DNA from: Paramacrobiotus metropolitanus
Taxonomy: Eukaryota; Tardigrada; Eutardigrada; Parachela; Macrobiotidae
Assembly (NCBI RefSeq): GCF_019649055.1
Contig: NW_026570286.1
Location: forward strand, 682,001 to 746,000
Reading direction: 5' to 3'
DNA: 64,000 nt
The notes beneath the pieces are model-generated. The model did no database searches. It saw only the letters and a program-made list of their open reading frames with translations, and was not told the DNA's origin. Below, piece by piece: positions 24,322 through 38,912 of this stretch. Positions within the stretch are counted from its first letter, which is position 1; every line of letters starts with the position of its first letter. A program made the position numbers and the translations under genes.

Positions 24322-25742
24322 CTAAGATCTACTAGAAGTTGCTTTCAGTGCATCCCCATCGGCTTTCTGTCGTTTGCGTTTCCGCTCAACACCAGCGGAT
24401 GTACCGGCAACCGTTTCAGCCATTTCATCCTCTGAAATGCAAAACATACGGTGTTCAATGCTACTCCAGCACACTGCATTTAGATTACGTACGCTTTTCA
24501 GGGTTTTCCGCCAATTTGGAACCGAATGCCACTTTAGAATCGTAGAGCATTTTTGCCTAAGCACAAAAAAGCGGCAGATACTTGTATTAAGTAACAGTAA
24601 TACTATTTAGAACGAGGGTGAAGCAATCTATTGGAAGTGACAGGAAGTCATAAAAACAAGCAGTATACTGTGCAGAGCAGTATCATATTTAACTATGACT
24701 GGGCATCAGCTAAGATTGAATAATTAAATATGAAAAGCGATTCAAGCAGAGTAATTTGAGATTTAAAAACAAATACCACAAACGAAGAAGACAACAACAG
24801 CCAACAGGCAACAGGTACTGTAATAAGTACTAACAACTTTCTTTTTAAGACGTGTATTACACGTACCATTATCAAACGTTTGTTGATGTTCTCCAGTTTA
24901 TCTTCGAACTCTTCCTTTTCTTTCGCTCTACTAGTTTGGACGCTCTCCGTACGAGCCTTTAAATTTCGTTCGGTCAATTCTTTCTTGGCTTTACTGGAGT
25001 GGACTTTACTGAACGCCAAAGTGATCGCTTTCATGACAATCTCGGCTGGGTTATCCGCTTTCTGGAGCGTCACAGATTTCCACGATTCTTTCGATCTCCG
25101 CCACGAAAGCTCCATGGACTGCCGCGAGGCAGATTTGGCATTAAATTCCCATTGGTCGTACTCATCCGTGGGACTGTATGTTAAGGCAGAACACAGTTCG
25201 GCAGTCAAATCATCCCAAGTCGTGGAGAACTGGTCAAGTAATCCAGTGATGCCAGTGTCTTCCACTGCAAAAATATTCGTGAGCTAAATGATGTCGTTAC
25301 TGGACTAAAGCGGGATGATTAGTCAACTCACGTGACAGAATCCAAGCATCGCCACCGTTATTCAGTTCAAAAGTGATACGGGATGTATCTGAAGGGGCGA
25401 AGGAAACAAGAAGAGCGTAGTTGTGCGTGATTTGGCGCTTGCGTTCAGCAGATGATACAGAAAAAGTTCGAATATAGGATTCTAACATTTTCAGGCCCTG
25501 CCACATGCAAAATACAATATTATCAGCAAATTATGGCACCCTGGATGTGCCTGTCTAGAATGAAAATCAACTGTAAACAGTAAATACTGAAAAGTGAAAA
25601 CCAAGATTCTTCAAATCAAAAGTAAAAACAAAGCTAAAAAGTAAAAACCTTCGAACTGAACAACTTTGAAAGCTTTGCATGTCTCCAGACTCTCCACCAG
25701 CGGGTAGCGACCATCTACAGTACGCAACTCAGCCAAGGCGCT
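24322..25742 (-). CDS. XRCC4: XRCC4-like DNA end-joining protein (5' end unresolved)
   Basis: XRCC4 dimers scaffold DNA ligase IV in non-homologous end joining in the nucleus. Exons 25742-25649, 25388-25332, 25264-24867, 24556-24493 and 24431-24322 join in frame. The N-terminal head contains KVVQFEDTSRITFELNNGGD then AWILS, matching the family's early beta strands, and ends at the head-stalk junction NPAEIVMKAITLAFSKV. A long coiled coil follows (KELTERNLKARTESVQTSRA through KLENINKRLIM), then a short tail with a basic nuclear signal RKRKRQK and the stop. The C-terminal tail is much shorter than in vertebrates. The first coding exon with the ATG was not found; a CAG precedes the 25742 exon, so about 10 residues lie in an upstream exon. 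PAXX or XLF are alternatives within the superfamily, but the NPAE junction favours XRCC4. Confidence 0.75.
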
Positions 25743-27026
25743 CTGGTTTTGTCATTTTGTGCACAATGCACATCCTGATGGTTATAAAATCCTACTTCAT
25801 TCTGTTTCGGATCCCGTAAAAACTTCGGTAACGAATTTGTTGCTCCATTTCTCCTTGAAAGTCAAAGTCCACAAATCTCATGAAAATTCAATTTTGAGTT
25901 TTACAGTGTATCCAGAGTTAACACTGTTGCACCGTGCCATGCCTCACAATCAGTTAGTGATATAATATACTCATACAAACTTTAATAGGTACATACGTAT
26001 AATATTATTAGCCATCAAAATTTAAAAATGCAAGCACGCCGACACACACTACTTTACAATAAAATTAAGTTTTACCATAAAAAACAACCAGAAGCTTCTA
26101 AACAACATTCCGCGGATCAAAACGTAAGCTTAGTATAAGCTGCGTATATGTTTTGGCTAATAGAACTGATATTAACTATGTAATTGCGACGTGACATACA
26201 GTACAGTTACGTATAATGTAACTTATTGTGATTCGCTTAATCCGGCTTTTTTTAAAGGCGTACGTTGAGCACTTTGAATTTTGGTTTGAGATATTGCAAA
26301 TGTGTTGAATCTAAAAAAACAATCAAACCGGAAAATTAGTACATAGATTACTATGTAGATTGGTATAACAACTATTTGCATACATCGAAACGGATTTACA
26401 CCGCATGCAAATAAGACAAAATCATGCTGCTCATACTGTAACTATGAAAAATTTATGAATAAGGGGGTAATTAAAAGCATCCACTGAGAACTGCCGGTAC
26501 GACAACAAAATGAGTATTGAGCAGAGACTGTGTTGAAATAATTATGAAATTCGAAGAGCACCAGTATTGCTCACATTGGTAAATTGCAAGAGTTGTAAAA
26601 GAACATATAAAGTATAGCGTCCTTACAATAATTAAATAATAAACAGTACTTTTTTACGCTTTCGGCATGTTTACTCTAGATTTGTGTACTGTTTATTTCT
26701 CATACTCAGTACTCAGTAGTCCTACTTATTTATCATAATCATACTTTCCTCGACTTATTCTTCGTGCAACCAATTGTTCCAAAGGAAATCATTTGTTATT
26801 AATTAACTTCAAGATTATTAATTTTAGAGTAAAGTCGGGTTTAGGCGGCATATCAGTGAAACAGTAAATACTCAAAATAAGCTATAATTTTAGTTTTGAG
26901 TGAAGAGAGCAACAATTTTTCAAAAAATCCATGCCATGAGCCTTCAACGGAACTCCCAACAATCGCAATTGCAGATAGCGCCATTGGCGATACCTCACTG
27001 TTCACATTTCTGCTTCTGTACAATGT
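25743..27026. other. Gene-free AT-rich DNA
   Basis: Should include the missing 5' exon of the XRCC4-like gene near its left end. No other gene, RNA gene or repeat is supported. Confidence 0.4.
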
Positions 27027-27691
27027 GTACGAGGCAAGTGTCCCTTAAATTAATAGACGCGTTTTGCCTTACCATAAATTGACAACCTAAACCGCAATGT
27101 GCGAACCTGTCAGCCACCATGGGCTGGCAGCGTATAATACAAACGGTTGACTGCATTGCTGCCATTGACTTTATTAACATTAAAGTACGTAACATCCACA
27201 CTCGCATAAATCTCAACCGAGCCTACGAACTTACGTTCCAAATGATGGAAAAAAAATCTAGGAATTTTTTGGTACCTAGCAAGTAAGTTTTCATGGCAAG
27301 CAAGGAAAGTTATGAACGTTTGTGGTTCCTCGTAGACATAGCATAAGGTTCGTGCGAGGAGCCGTTGAAGAGGATCCTATGCTATGTCTACGAGAAAACA
27401 TAAACGCTCATAACTTTCTTTATTTGCCATGAAAACTTACTTGCTAGGTACCAAAAAATTCCCAGATTTTTTCTCCATCATTTGGAATGTTAATTTGTAG
27501 TTGTGACTGAAGTTAAAATGAGTTAAAATGTCGAATCAGTTAACGTCGAAGTCAATGGGAGCAATGCAGTCGCCATTTGTATTACCCGCTGCCAACCCAC
27601 GGTGGCTGCCAGGTTCGCACAATGAGTCTAGGTTGTCAATTTATGGTAAGGCAGAACGCGTCTATTAATTTAAGGGACACTTGCCTCGTAC
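27027..27691. mobile_element. Foldback element: 665-bp near-palindrome
   Basis: The left arm (27027 to about 27352) is the imperfect reverse complement of the right arm (about 27370-27691). Both ends read GTACGAGGCAAGTGTCCCTT in the outward-to-inward direction. Matching inner blocks include TTGACAACCTA, CCAAATGATGG, GGTACCTAGCAAGTAAG and CGTAGACATAGCAT. Arms differ by scattered changes and indels in the middle third. Fewer than 25 bp separate the arms. No ORF above background. A transcript would fold into a long hairpin. Confidence 0.85.
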
Positions 27692-30396
27692 TGAAATTTC
27701 ATCTCATTCTAGCGGACATAATCTTCCGCTCCCAATTGATGATTGAGAGGCCTTTCGTATCATGTGTTACGGTTTACTTTTCGACTAGGCAAAATCTCAC
27801 ATGGATCGATGACCATTGGTCGCAGTTTAACTCCACCTTCTTAGCCTCAGCTCAGATACGATGGATTAATATTCTGGATCAAATGTCTGTTTAGGGATCA
27901 CAGATGGTCACAACATCCTTTGCATGTCGATATGGCGCGGTCTGATGCCGCTGCACTGCAGAGCACACTTTACGACTGCACAGATACGATGCGCAGCGTC
28001 CATCCTTGGAGATGATGGCACTCTGTCGCAATAAAGTTCATTTGCTCTTATCCCTCCTTGGTATCGACTTGAAGTACATCCCAATGAGTCTCGTATCGAT
28101 GTAGAAGGCTCTATCAAGATCCATAGAGCGAATTTGCATGATTACAGCTACAGATTACTAAATATCCCTCTTTGCGCCAATTCTCTGGAGCGCCTTAATA
28201 CGGAGCAGCTGTATGAAAGAAAATCTCCCGCCGTTATCGTGACATTGGTCAGGTCGGATTGTGCGGTAATTATCTCAGCGTTCGGTCGGTGCGAAGTGGC
28301 AGGTGATGGACGGCTTGACAGGTAATTTACGGCCGGCTGCTTTTGTACCGGTTATAAATACATAACTATATTTAATTTTTCATCGTTTATGAACATATTT
28401 TGCAAAAAATCAATTCTCTCTGTTATGCGGTTGACGGCTTTCATAGCGGTTCTTGGGTTACAGTATGCACCGGCATTATAGCAGCAAGTAAACATGCTGG
28501 TTTTATTGACGCGCGTATACATAACTGAAAAATTTGAATAATTTTTTCTAATTGATTTCGGACTGGTATTTCTGTCAGCGTACTTACTTGTCAGCGTTTA
28601 GCTGACATATCTGCCGCCACATTAGTTATGATGACAAAAATTTGGCAGCTAACTATAAAATATCGGATAATAGCCATGACTAACAATGCGCTATCACCGG
28701 TTGAAATAGGACTTTGTACATTACTTGACATTAATATTAATATTTGAAGCATTTGCAAGTAGTTATTACAAATGAAAACACTAATAATATATCTAATTCC
28801 CTTTCGAACCGGCAGCTCGTTTACCTGTAATTTGGCTGTAAATACTGAGTATGATTTATGCTATGGTTATTTACAGTGCCACCAAAATAGCTTTGTTTAA
28901 TATTCTTAATATATATCCAACATCCAGTTATGTACATTGTACCATATAAAGAACTCGGATAGTTTAAAGAACTCTGTTGTGCCGCTGCCAATTGCAGGGT
29001 TAGCTTGTCAAAAGGCGGTGTTTTTTGTGATTAGGATACCATTAATAGTCGCTTTGTCCGCGGCCGGTGTGTTCTGTTTGTTCAAGTACAACTTAATCCG
29101 TTAACCTAATTTACATGTGTGACAGTTTTTGAACTCCATCATCCTGTAAATTAAACAGAAAGCTTCTGGAAGCGTAATTCAATATTAATGCTACATACTT
29201 GGGAGCACTGTAAATCTTTAATGGCAGCAACATCTCACTGCCGTTTGGTGCTTAGGAATGAACGATAATAAGTATTAACAACGGTACCGATAGCACGGTA
29301 GTTTGTTTTTGGGAACACAAGTAACGTTTCGGCATCTCGTACTTAAAAATTCACTAGTACGTAAAAAGGTAGTTGTGTTTTATACTGCAAGAGCAGATTA
29401 TTTCGCTTGCATTAACACAAGCAGTTACTATCATAGATGATAGTACTCTAGGTTTGGGCTGCGAATATTTAATATTTAACTTTTAATTTCTTACTTTGCC
29501 GGAGGTACCTCCTAAACCAATGCTGAATAAGACTGCAAAGGTTTTGTTAACATGATTATATACTATATAATGGTACGCGTATAACGTGGATCCATCCATA
29601 GATTTTATCGGGTAATCTTAACTTGCAAGCACGATAATATAATTCTATTATTGTAAACTGATCAACAGAAATTTGTGCTCAGGTATTTTCGGGAAGCATC
29701 GCCACATTCAATGCTTGGTGGTCAAATAAAAACAGCGGATTTGCCAGTCGATTGATGGCTTAAAGACTGATAGGCTATCAACAGTACTGCGCTCCAGCTG
29801 ATCCATACAAAACATCCCTCTCGCATCCTGCCTACAATTGTAAAAGCCTGTGCTGCCGTATTTATCCGATAAACCGCAGCTGTATCCTCTTCATCTTCAT
29901 CACTGTCCTAACCACACACTCTGTACGCATTGCTACAGCGGTCGACTCTCACTTGCGCGCACGGTCCGCCTGGCTCCGGTCTCTAACTTCCCTTTCCGTT
30001 TCCGCTGAACGGAGCAACACTGCAGTCAGCAGTATGTAATTAGATTCCAGCCAGTCAAGCGGGCATGCGCCATACACTGGCTGCTTCATCGACCGGCCAG
30101 CTTATCACAATATATTGGCTCTCTTTATCATATCGCTGGTCACTGGTCAATTGCCGCTGAATGCAGCACAGACGACCGGGCATGCAGTGCATCCGGTGCG
30201 GACTATGGTATTCACATGATTAATACGCCAATACTTATCTCGATGTATCTCTCGAGATCTTAATGATCAGTCGTTTGTTATACTATCGCGCGATTTATTA
30301 GACGGGATATATTCCAGTACGTAATGTAAAAGCCATTTCTTTCTCGTCCGTACATTATTCCTGCTTACATATATACACAGTCATCATTCTTCCTCG
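27692..30396. other. Gene-free DNA upstream of the SH2 adaptor gene
   Basis: About 2.7 kb. Short open frames at 27.9-28.3 kb carry no domain. GC rises near 29.8-30.2 kb, which may mark promoter or 5' UTR of the SH2 gene. No repeat or RNA gene recognised. Confidence 0.4.
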
Positions 30397-33602
<3,206 letters not shown>

Positions 33603-36223
33603 AATTGGCTTATGAACGGATACACCATGGTAGTCGCGCTTTGCTGACACTCTTTTACTGCTTTTCCAGAATGTTGTTGGTCTTTGTTTGTAGCACGGTT
33701 TTAGATAATTAGCAAAAGGTTAGAATAACAAATGTTTATCTTTTTGCGCCCATCGTCAAATTACTATAAAATATAATAATACGTATTGTGCGGCTGTTTG
33801 CTTGCATTTTTCTCCGTGATAGTGACATAAATGCTGTATATATGCCATGTGTTGCAATTGGTTTTTGTGCAAATAATGCATTTCACTTCAATTTATACGC
33901 TCGCTCGCTCGTACACTAAAGCTTTCTTATATAAGTGCTTTATGCATTATAATTATAAAAGTAAGTGTTTTTATGTAAAGCCTTTTTATCAAGAGAGTTT
34001 GACAGCTAACACTAGCATTATTTTTTGCCGGCTAATGTTGCACTTGTAAGTTTGAATTAATATATATTTATCGAGCAGATAAAAAAACACTTTATGTGGG
34101 CTAAAGTTCTTGTAAGTAATGTATAAAACAAAAGTAGATACAAGTTTGCTCGAAAAGCTGGAACTGAAGGAGCCAACAGAAAAATGGTAAAGCGCTGCAT
34201 GAATCCGTAAGTTTGCGAGATAATTCCAGACGACGCATATATAAGCAAGTTTGGGTGAAGCAGGCTTGCGGAAGTCTGCACTTGTGATTTCTCAGTGGGA
34301 AAAGTGATGCAATAGTGCTTGTAAATGAGCTTGTTAATAGTGATGTAGACATGTGGCCCGTTCAAGACACTCTTTCGATCATTTCCCCCCTTTCAGGAAG
34401 GAATGGGCTGCATACAGTACTAGTAGGACACTATACGCAGTCGGCGATAGAGAAGACTAAATTTATTGATTCTTAGCCGAGGGTTGTTTTGCAACTCATC
34501 AAGAATGCACGGCATCTCTCTTGGACAAATTTAATGCCTTGTTTAAAAAAGTACATTTGGGAACGAAGGATGGCATGGCATAAAATGGCTCATACACCAC
34601 CGGAAGTGCTGGTCCGCTGATAATGGGTTGACCTTTGGGCTACATCAGTTTCGAGGAACCGATACTCATCAAATCAATCTTTTCAGCGCTCATGCAGAAA
34701 TACTGATAATTTTTGTTTTTACCTGTTCCCAAAAGACAGTTTCTGTTAATATACTGCACTAAAAACCCGACTTTTTAGGTACATTTTTCCCCTTACATCC
34801 CTCTTTGTCGTATAGAATGTTCGCTTTCAGTTTTGAATTTGCGTAGTTTGTTTGCAAATTAATAACCGAGACCTTGTATTTCAAAGCAAAATTTATTGGG
34901 AAAATACATCCCTGCAGCGAAATATTGCGTAAAGCAGTAGAGTAACAAAATTTAAGGGTTATATGGTTAACAAACTGGAGGAGCGCTAGCAAAGTATACT
35001 TGTACTAATTCTGTGCTACAAATGTGCAATATTCTGTGCTATTGATAATAGCGTTGCTATTAATCCACTTCGCGCATGCCGACTTCCGTCCGTGTCATGA
35101 TCAACATGCAGAGCGCAATCCGTCTCCATATCACATATGCATGGGCAATAATATGTGTCCCCGTGACGGAAGGATGAAAGAGATCAGCACAACAGCTCAC
35201 ACGCCCTAAGATTATGATTTATGCTGATCAATAGCTGTACGGCTTCCCATCACACCGATTAGTCATGCACGAAATGCCCGGGAAATGAGTGCTGAAAAGG
35301 CCCAAGCGGAACCAAGATGGTGTTAACATTAACTGTCCTGCAATGTCCGAACAAATCTCACATTTTGTAGTGCTCACTCATCAATAAAGACAAGATGTCC
35401 CTTTGATCTAGTGCTCGATGAATCCAGATGGTCCTTCATCTGATGCAGAAAATATACAGATTGGACCAATTCTTCTTTTCGGCTCAAAAATCTATCAAAA
35501 CATTGCATAAGTCGTTTCAACCTGAAAACGATAATCGCCCATAATGAAGCACATCGTTCGCTTACATTATTTTAGGATTTTCCGATGTCTGCCGGTATAA
35601 GTGATTGCACAATTAGAAATTTTATAGTGTTGTGATGCATTGGCGATCCAAACTTTTACACACGGTGGATATTTTTTATCTAAACGTTTTGAACTTAATT
35701 CTCACCTTGCATAAAAGCTTTCGCATTTAAGTTTTGTGCGATATCGGCTTCTTTAGTTTTGAATTTACCGGACGCAGAACAGAAAGTTTGCCTCCAGTTG
35801 GCTGTTTAGCGTAGAAATTGGTAGAATGATCAATGATGACATAAATATATCAGGATTTGTGAGCGCACGCATTGTACGGGATGCCCATTGCGATTCAATG
35901 CAAGCATCTATAAAAAAAATTTGGAGAAACAAAATTTTGGAGAATTGAGAAAAGTGTTCACCATACATATGAAGTTTGTATTTGATGAAAACATAATAAT
36001 AATTATGTAGGACTCACATGTAAACTCATATACAAAGTAAATAATGCGTTTATGTCGACGTTATAACAAAGTCGCGCACACGCGTCCCTACAGTGAACTG
36101 AAAGTTTAATACAATCCAAAAAAAGGAATGAAAGCTGACCGGCCGACCTTCAATAAAGGTATTATAAAGCCAAGTAATGTTATTATGACCTCAGCATGAC
36201 TACTTGTATCTAACAATGATGAG
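33603..36223. other. Spacer between SH2 adaptor and receptor gene
   Basis: Convergent 3' flanks and about 2.6 kb of DNA. One frame at 35009-35209 looks like a secreted peptide but has no ATG (see findings). Nothing else supported. Confidence 0.45.
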
Positions 36224-38155
36224 CTAATTTCCTTGTTGTATACTGGAACTTCTGATGGCAAACTGCCTACTTAACGCTCGCCGGTACCGTCGACTGCACA
36301 GCACAATCACTACCGGCACCATGAACACCACACTGTCCAGCAGCCACACACTTAGCTCCAGGACGCTCTCCCAATGGCTGATTTTGTATGTGAAATCTTC
36401 ATTGAGCACATAGCCTTCCAGGGCATTGATGGCGTAGTACGGTCCCGGAAAGACGACAGCCACCAGTAACATGCCGATTACTGTGGACAGTGGCTGCTTC
36501 CCTTCCGACAGAAAATCCACAAGACTGGGCCTCGGTGCGGAGACACTTCGGGTGTAGAGGGGCAGGTGTTCGTTTGGAGCACTCGCCCGGTGGACAATGG
36601 TCAACGAGGTAGTTGACGTGGAGGACTTGCTGCGTGAAAGATTGACCACAGGGACGGTGCTGTCAGAACGCTCCCGCGGAGCGACTGCTTGTTCTACGAG
36701 ACAAGATGCATCTGAACGATACAATTAGATATTTTGTGATATCAAAGCACTACAGTAACTCGTATGCGCTAAAACCTGTTATTTTGACATACGAGTTTTG
36801 TTTCGGCTGAGTCGGGTGTCGCAATCCAGTAATATACAATATACTAATATATATAATATATATATATAGTAATATATATTTGTACAATATATACGAGTAT
36901 AAATGTGTATTATTGCATAGCTATTGTATGTAAGTACATACCTGGATTGGCACATGGTGCGGCTGCATCTATACATGGCGTCATTTCGGTCAGCGACTGG
37001 ATTATTAAATCTCCAAATTTTTTTTGAGAGGTGCGGTTTTCATACCATTCCCAGACGGATACAAGAGCCAGAACCACGAATGTGAGGGCGATGGGAACGA
37101 AATAGTTCCTTTTGATCATAAAAGCCGGCATTAGTGGGACTGTAACGCTCATCATTACCAAGTTACAGTACATTTGTAGAACGAGTTGTGCACTGAGATG
37201 CGCAAATCGATTTACATAAAATGATAATAAATAATGCGAAATGGATAATAAAATCAAGTGCAAAACACAATTTTTTTAAATTTTTAAAGTACATGTAATA
37301 ATCTATTGTTCGTTCTTTCGCTCATAAACCGTGGTCATACGTTAGGGAGATGTTATAAGCATCAAAGACGAAGTACTGAATAAAGGGTTAACCAAAACGT
37401 GTAGCTTCACCTTGCTAAAATGAGCACAAGGTAATTCATTAAAACTGTTGTAATGATACAATCACAACGCAAGACACCTCCATCCATTCAGTTTTACGTA
37501 CCGAAGCGCCACGAACATACACCAATGGTAGAAGTCGTCAGCGATAATGTGCATCTCACACTGATTTTCCCCGATATTAATCTGTCGGTCCAGAAACCAA
37601 CGCGGCGCTGTGAATAATCCAACGACCCATGGGAAGATCACCAGAAGAATCTTTATCACTTCACGTTGTTTGCATCCCACCCAGAAGGCGATGCGGGCAT
37701 GATTTAGTGCCAATCCGAGCAGATTCATACAAAAGACACCCGACATGACCTCTTCCGCAAACAACCTACAATGCCCCATGAAGAATTTCAAAAATGCTTG
37801 AGAATATCACAGAATCTTGAATAACTCACGAGAAGAGGCACCAGCTGGGACTGAAATACCAGATCCGCGTAACACGAAAACTAACCATCCACGGAATGAT
37901 AATCAGCGACTGTACGAGTAATATGACACAATTATTAGCAATGAGGATATCTTGTGTCGTCTGCAGTTTGTGGCTTTTGCAGATGACCCACAGCAGGAGC
38001 GTGTTCACCAGTAATCCGATGAAGATGCCAAACGCCAGCAAAATCAACGGTGCGCCATGTTTTAACCACCACTCACTGGACCCGATGTGGAGTTCATCCA
38101 AGAAACTGTCCTCCAGAATGTGCACCGAGGCATTACCGGATGCTACAGAATCCAT
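36224..38155 (-). CDS. Divergent seven-transmembrane receptor (rhodopsin-like GPCR)
   Basis: Exons 38155-37830, 37765-37502, 37192-36942 and 36711-36224 give 442 residues. An N-terminal segment with an N-glycosylation site (NAS) precedes helix 1 (APLILLAFGIFIGLLVNTLL). Helix 2 is DILIANNCVILLVQSLIIIP. A WC at the top of helix 3 and a Cys in loop 2 (NQCEMH) can form the usual disulphide. Helices 4 and 5 (ILLVIFPWVVGLF; VPIALTFVVLALVSV) are followed by a long Ser-rich third loop, then helix 6 (VIGMLLVAVVFPGPYYAI) and helix 7 (WLLDSVVFMVPVVIVLC), and a short basic tail. The DRY box is replaced by NHARIAF and NPxxY by DSVVFMVPVV. Ligand unknown; a peptide or amine receptor lineage cannot be chosen. 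Confidence 0.7.
36839..36915. repeat. TA-rich simple repeat inside a receptor intron
   Basis: A run of alternating TA and TATAA steps in the last intron of the receptor gene, flanked by the GTATGT donor at about 36936-36941. Confidence 0.6.
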
Positions 38156-38912
38156 GTTATCTGCATTTCAAACGTTTTCTAGCGTACCAGGGTTCAAAAT
38201 TGTTTGGTTTTTAACTGAAATATCATGATGAAGAGTGTTTTTAACGAGGCGTTCGCCAGCAATAAAAACGTCGTCATAGTTCATCGTAAACAGGCGATTT
38301 GCTGTTTGTCGGGACCGTTCACAGTGAATCTGCTACATAATTGACGTGAATATTATTCCCGATCGGCACAGAGGTTAAAAATATCCGCATTCTACAGCAG
38401 TGTAAAACATTACTTGTCGCCAAAATCTCGCTTTAACGTGTTCAGTTCTCCAGTTCGGCAACGAATGCTCTCGCTGCATCGTTTCGCAGCTAAATTTAAC
38501 GCATCAGTCAGCGTTTAGCGGGATGAAGTAATTAGTCTAGCGACATTAGCCAGAAGACATTGAATGTTTTTCCAAAGACGTAAACAGACAATCAAAAACC
38601 GGCAACGACTCTTTGTAACCTAAATTTTTGAGCGTCTTTGCGCAAGCTAATAAATTACCCATGAAAGGGTGGTGGCGGGCAATTATGTACCCGTATTATT
38701 ACAAGGCCTATGTGTACTGTACATGCAAGGGCGACCTCGTTTACGACGTCCACATCAACGATGAAAAACTCGAATCACGGCGTCGCCGTAGAGGAGCGTT
38801 AACATTACTAACCATGTAGCCACAGCAAAGTCCAACAACACAGCATAAAAACTATAATGTAAACCGAATATTTTGAAATCACTTAAATATTATTGAAGAC
38901 ATATGTTTGTCA
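38156..38912. other. Spacer between receptor and BTB gene
   Basis: Holds the receptor promoter and the 3' flank of the BTB gene, both transcribed leftward. A short open frame near 38.66-38.82 kb has no family match. Confidence 0.4.

Noticed and set aside
27908-28325. Short frames (69 and 63 residues) right of the foldback
   Set aside because: No domain, no supporting splice sites; expected by chance.
38628-38819. Small plus-strand frame ending in a basic run
   Set aside because: It starts at TTG; from the internal ATG only about 50 residues remain, with no family match.
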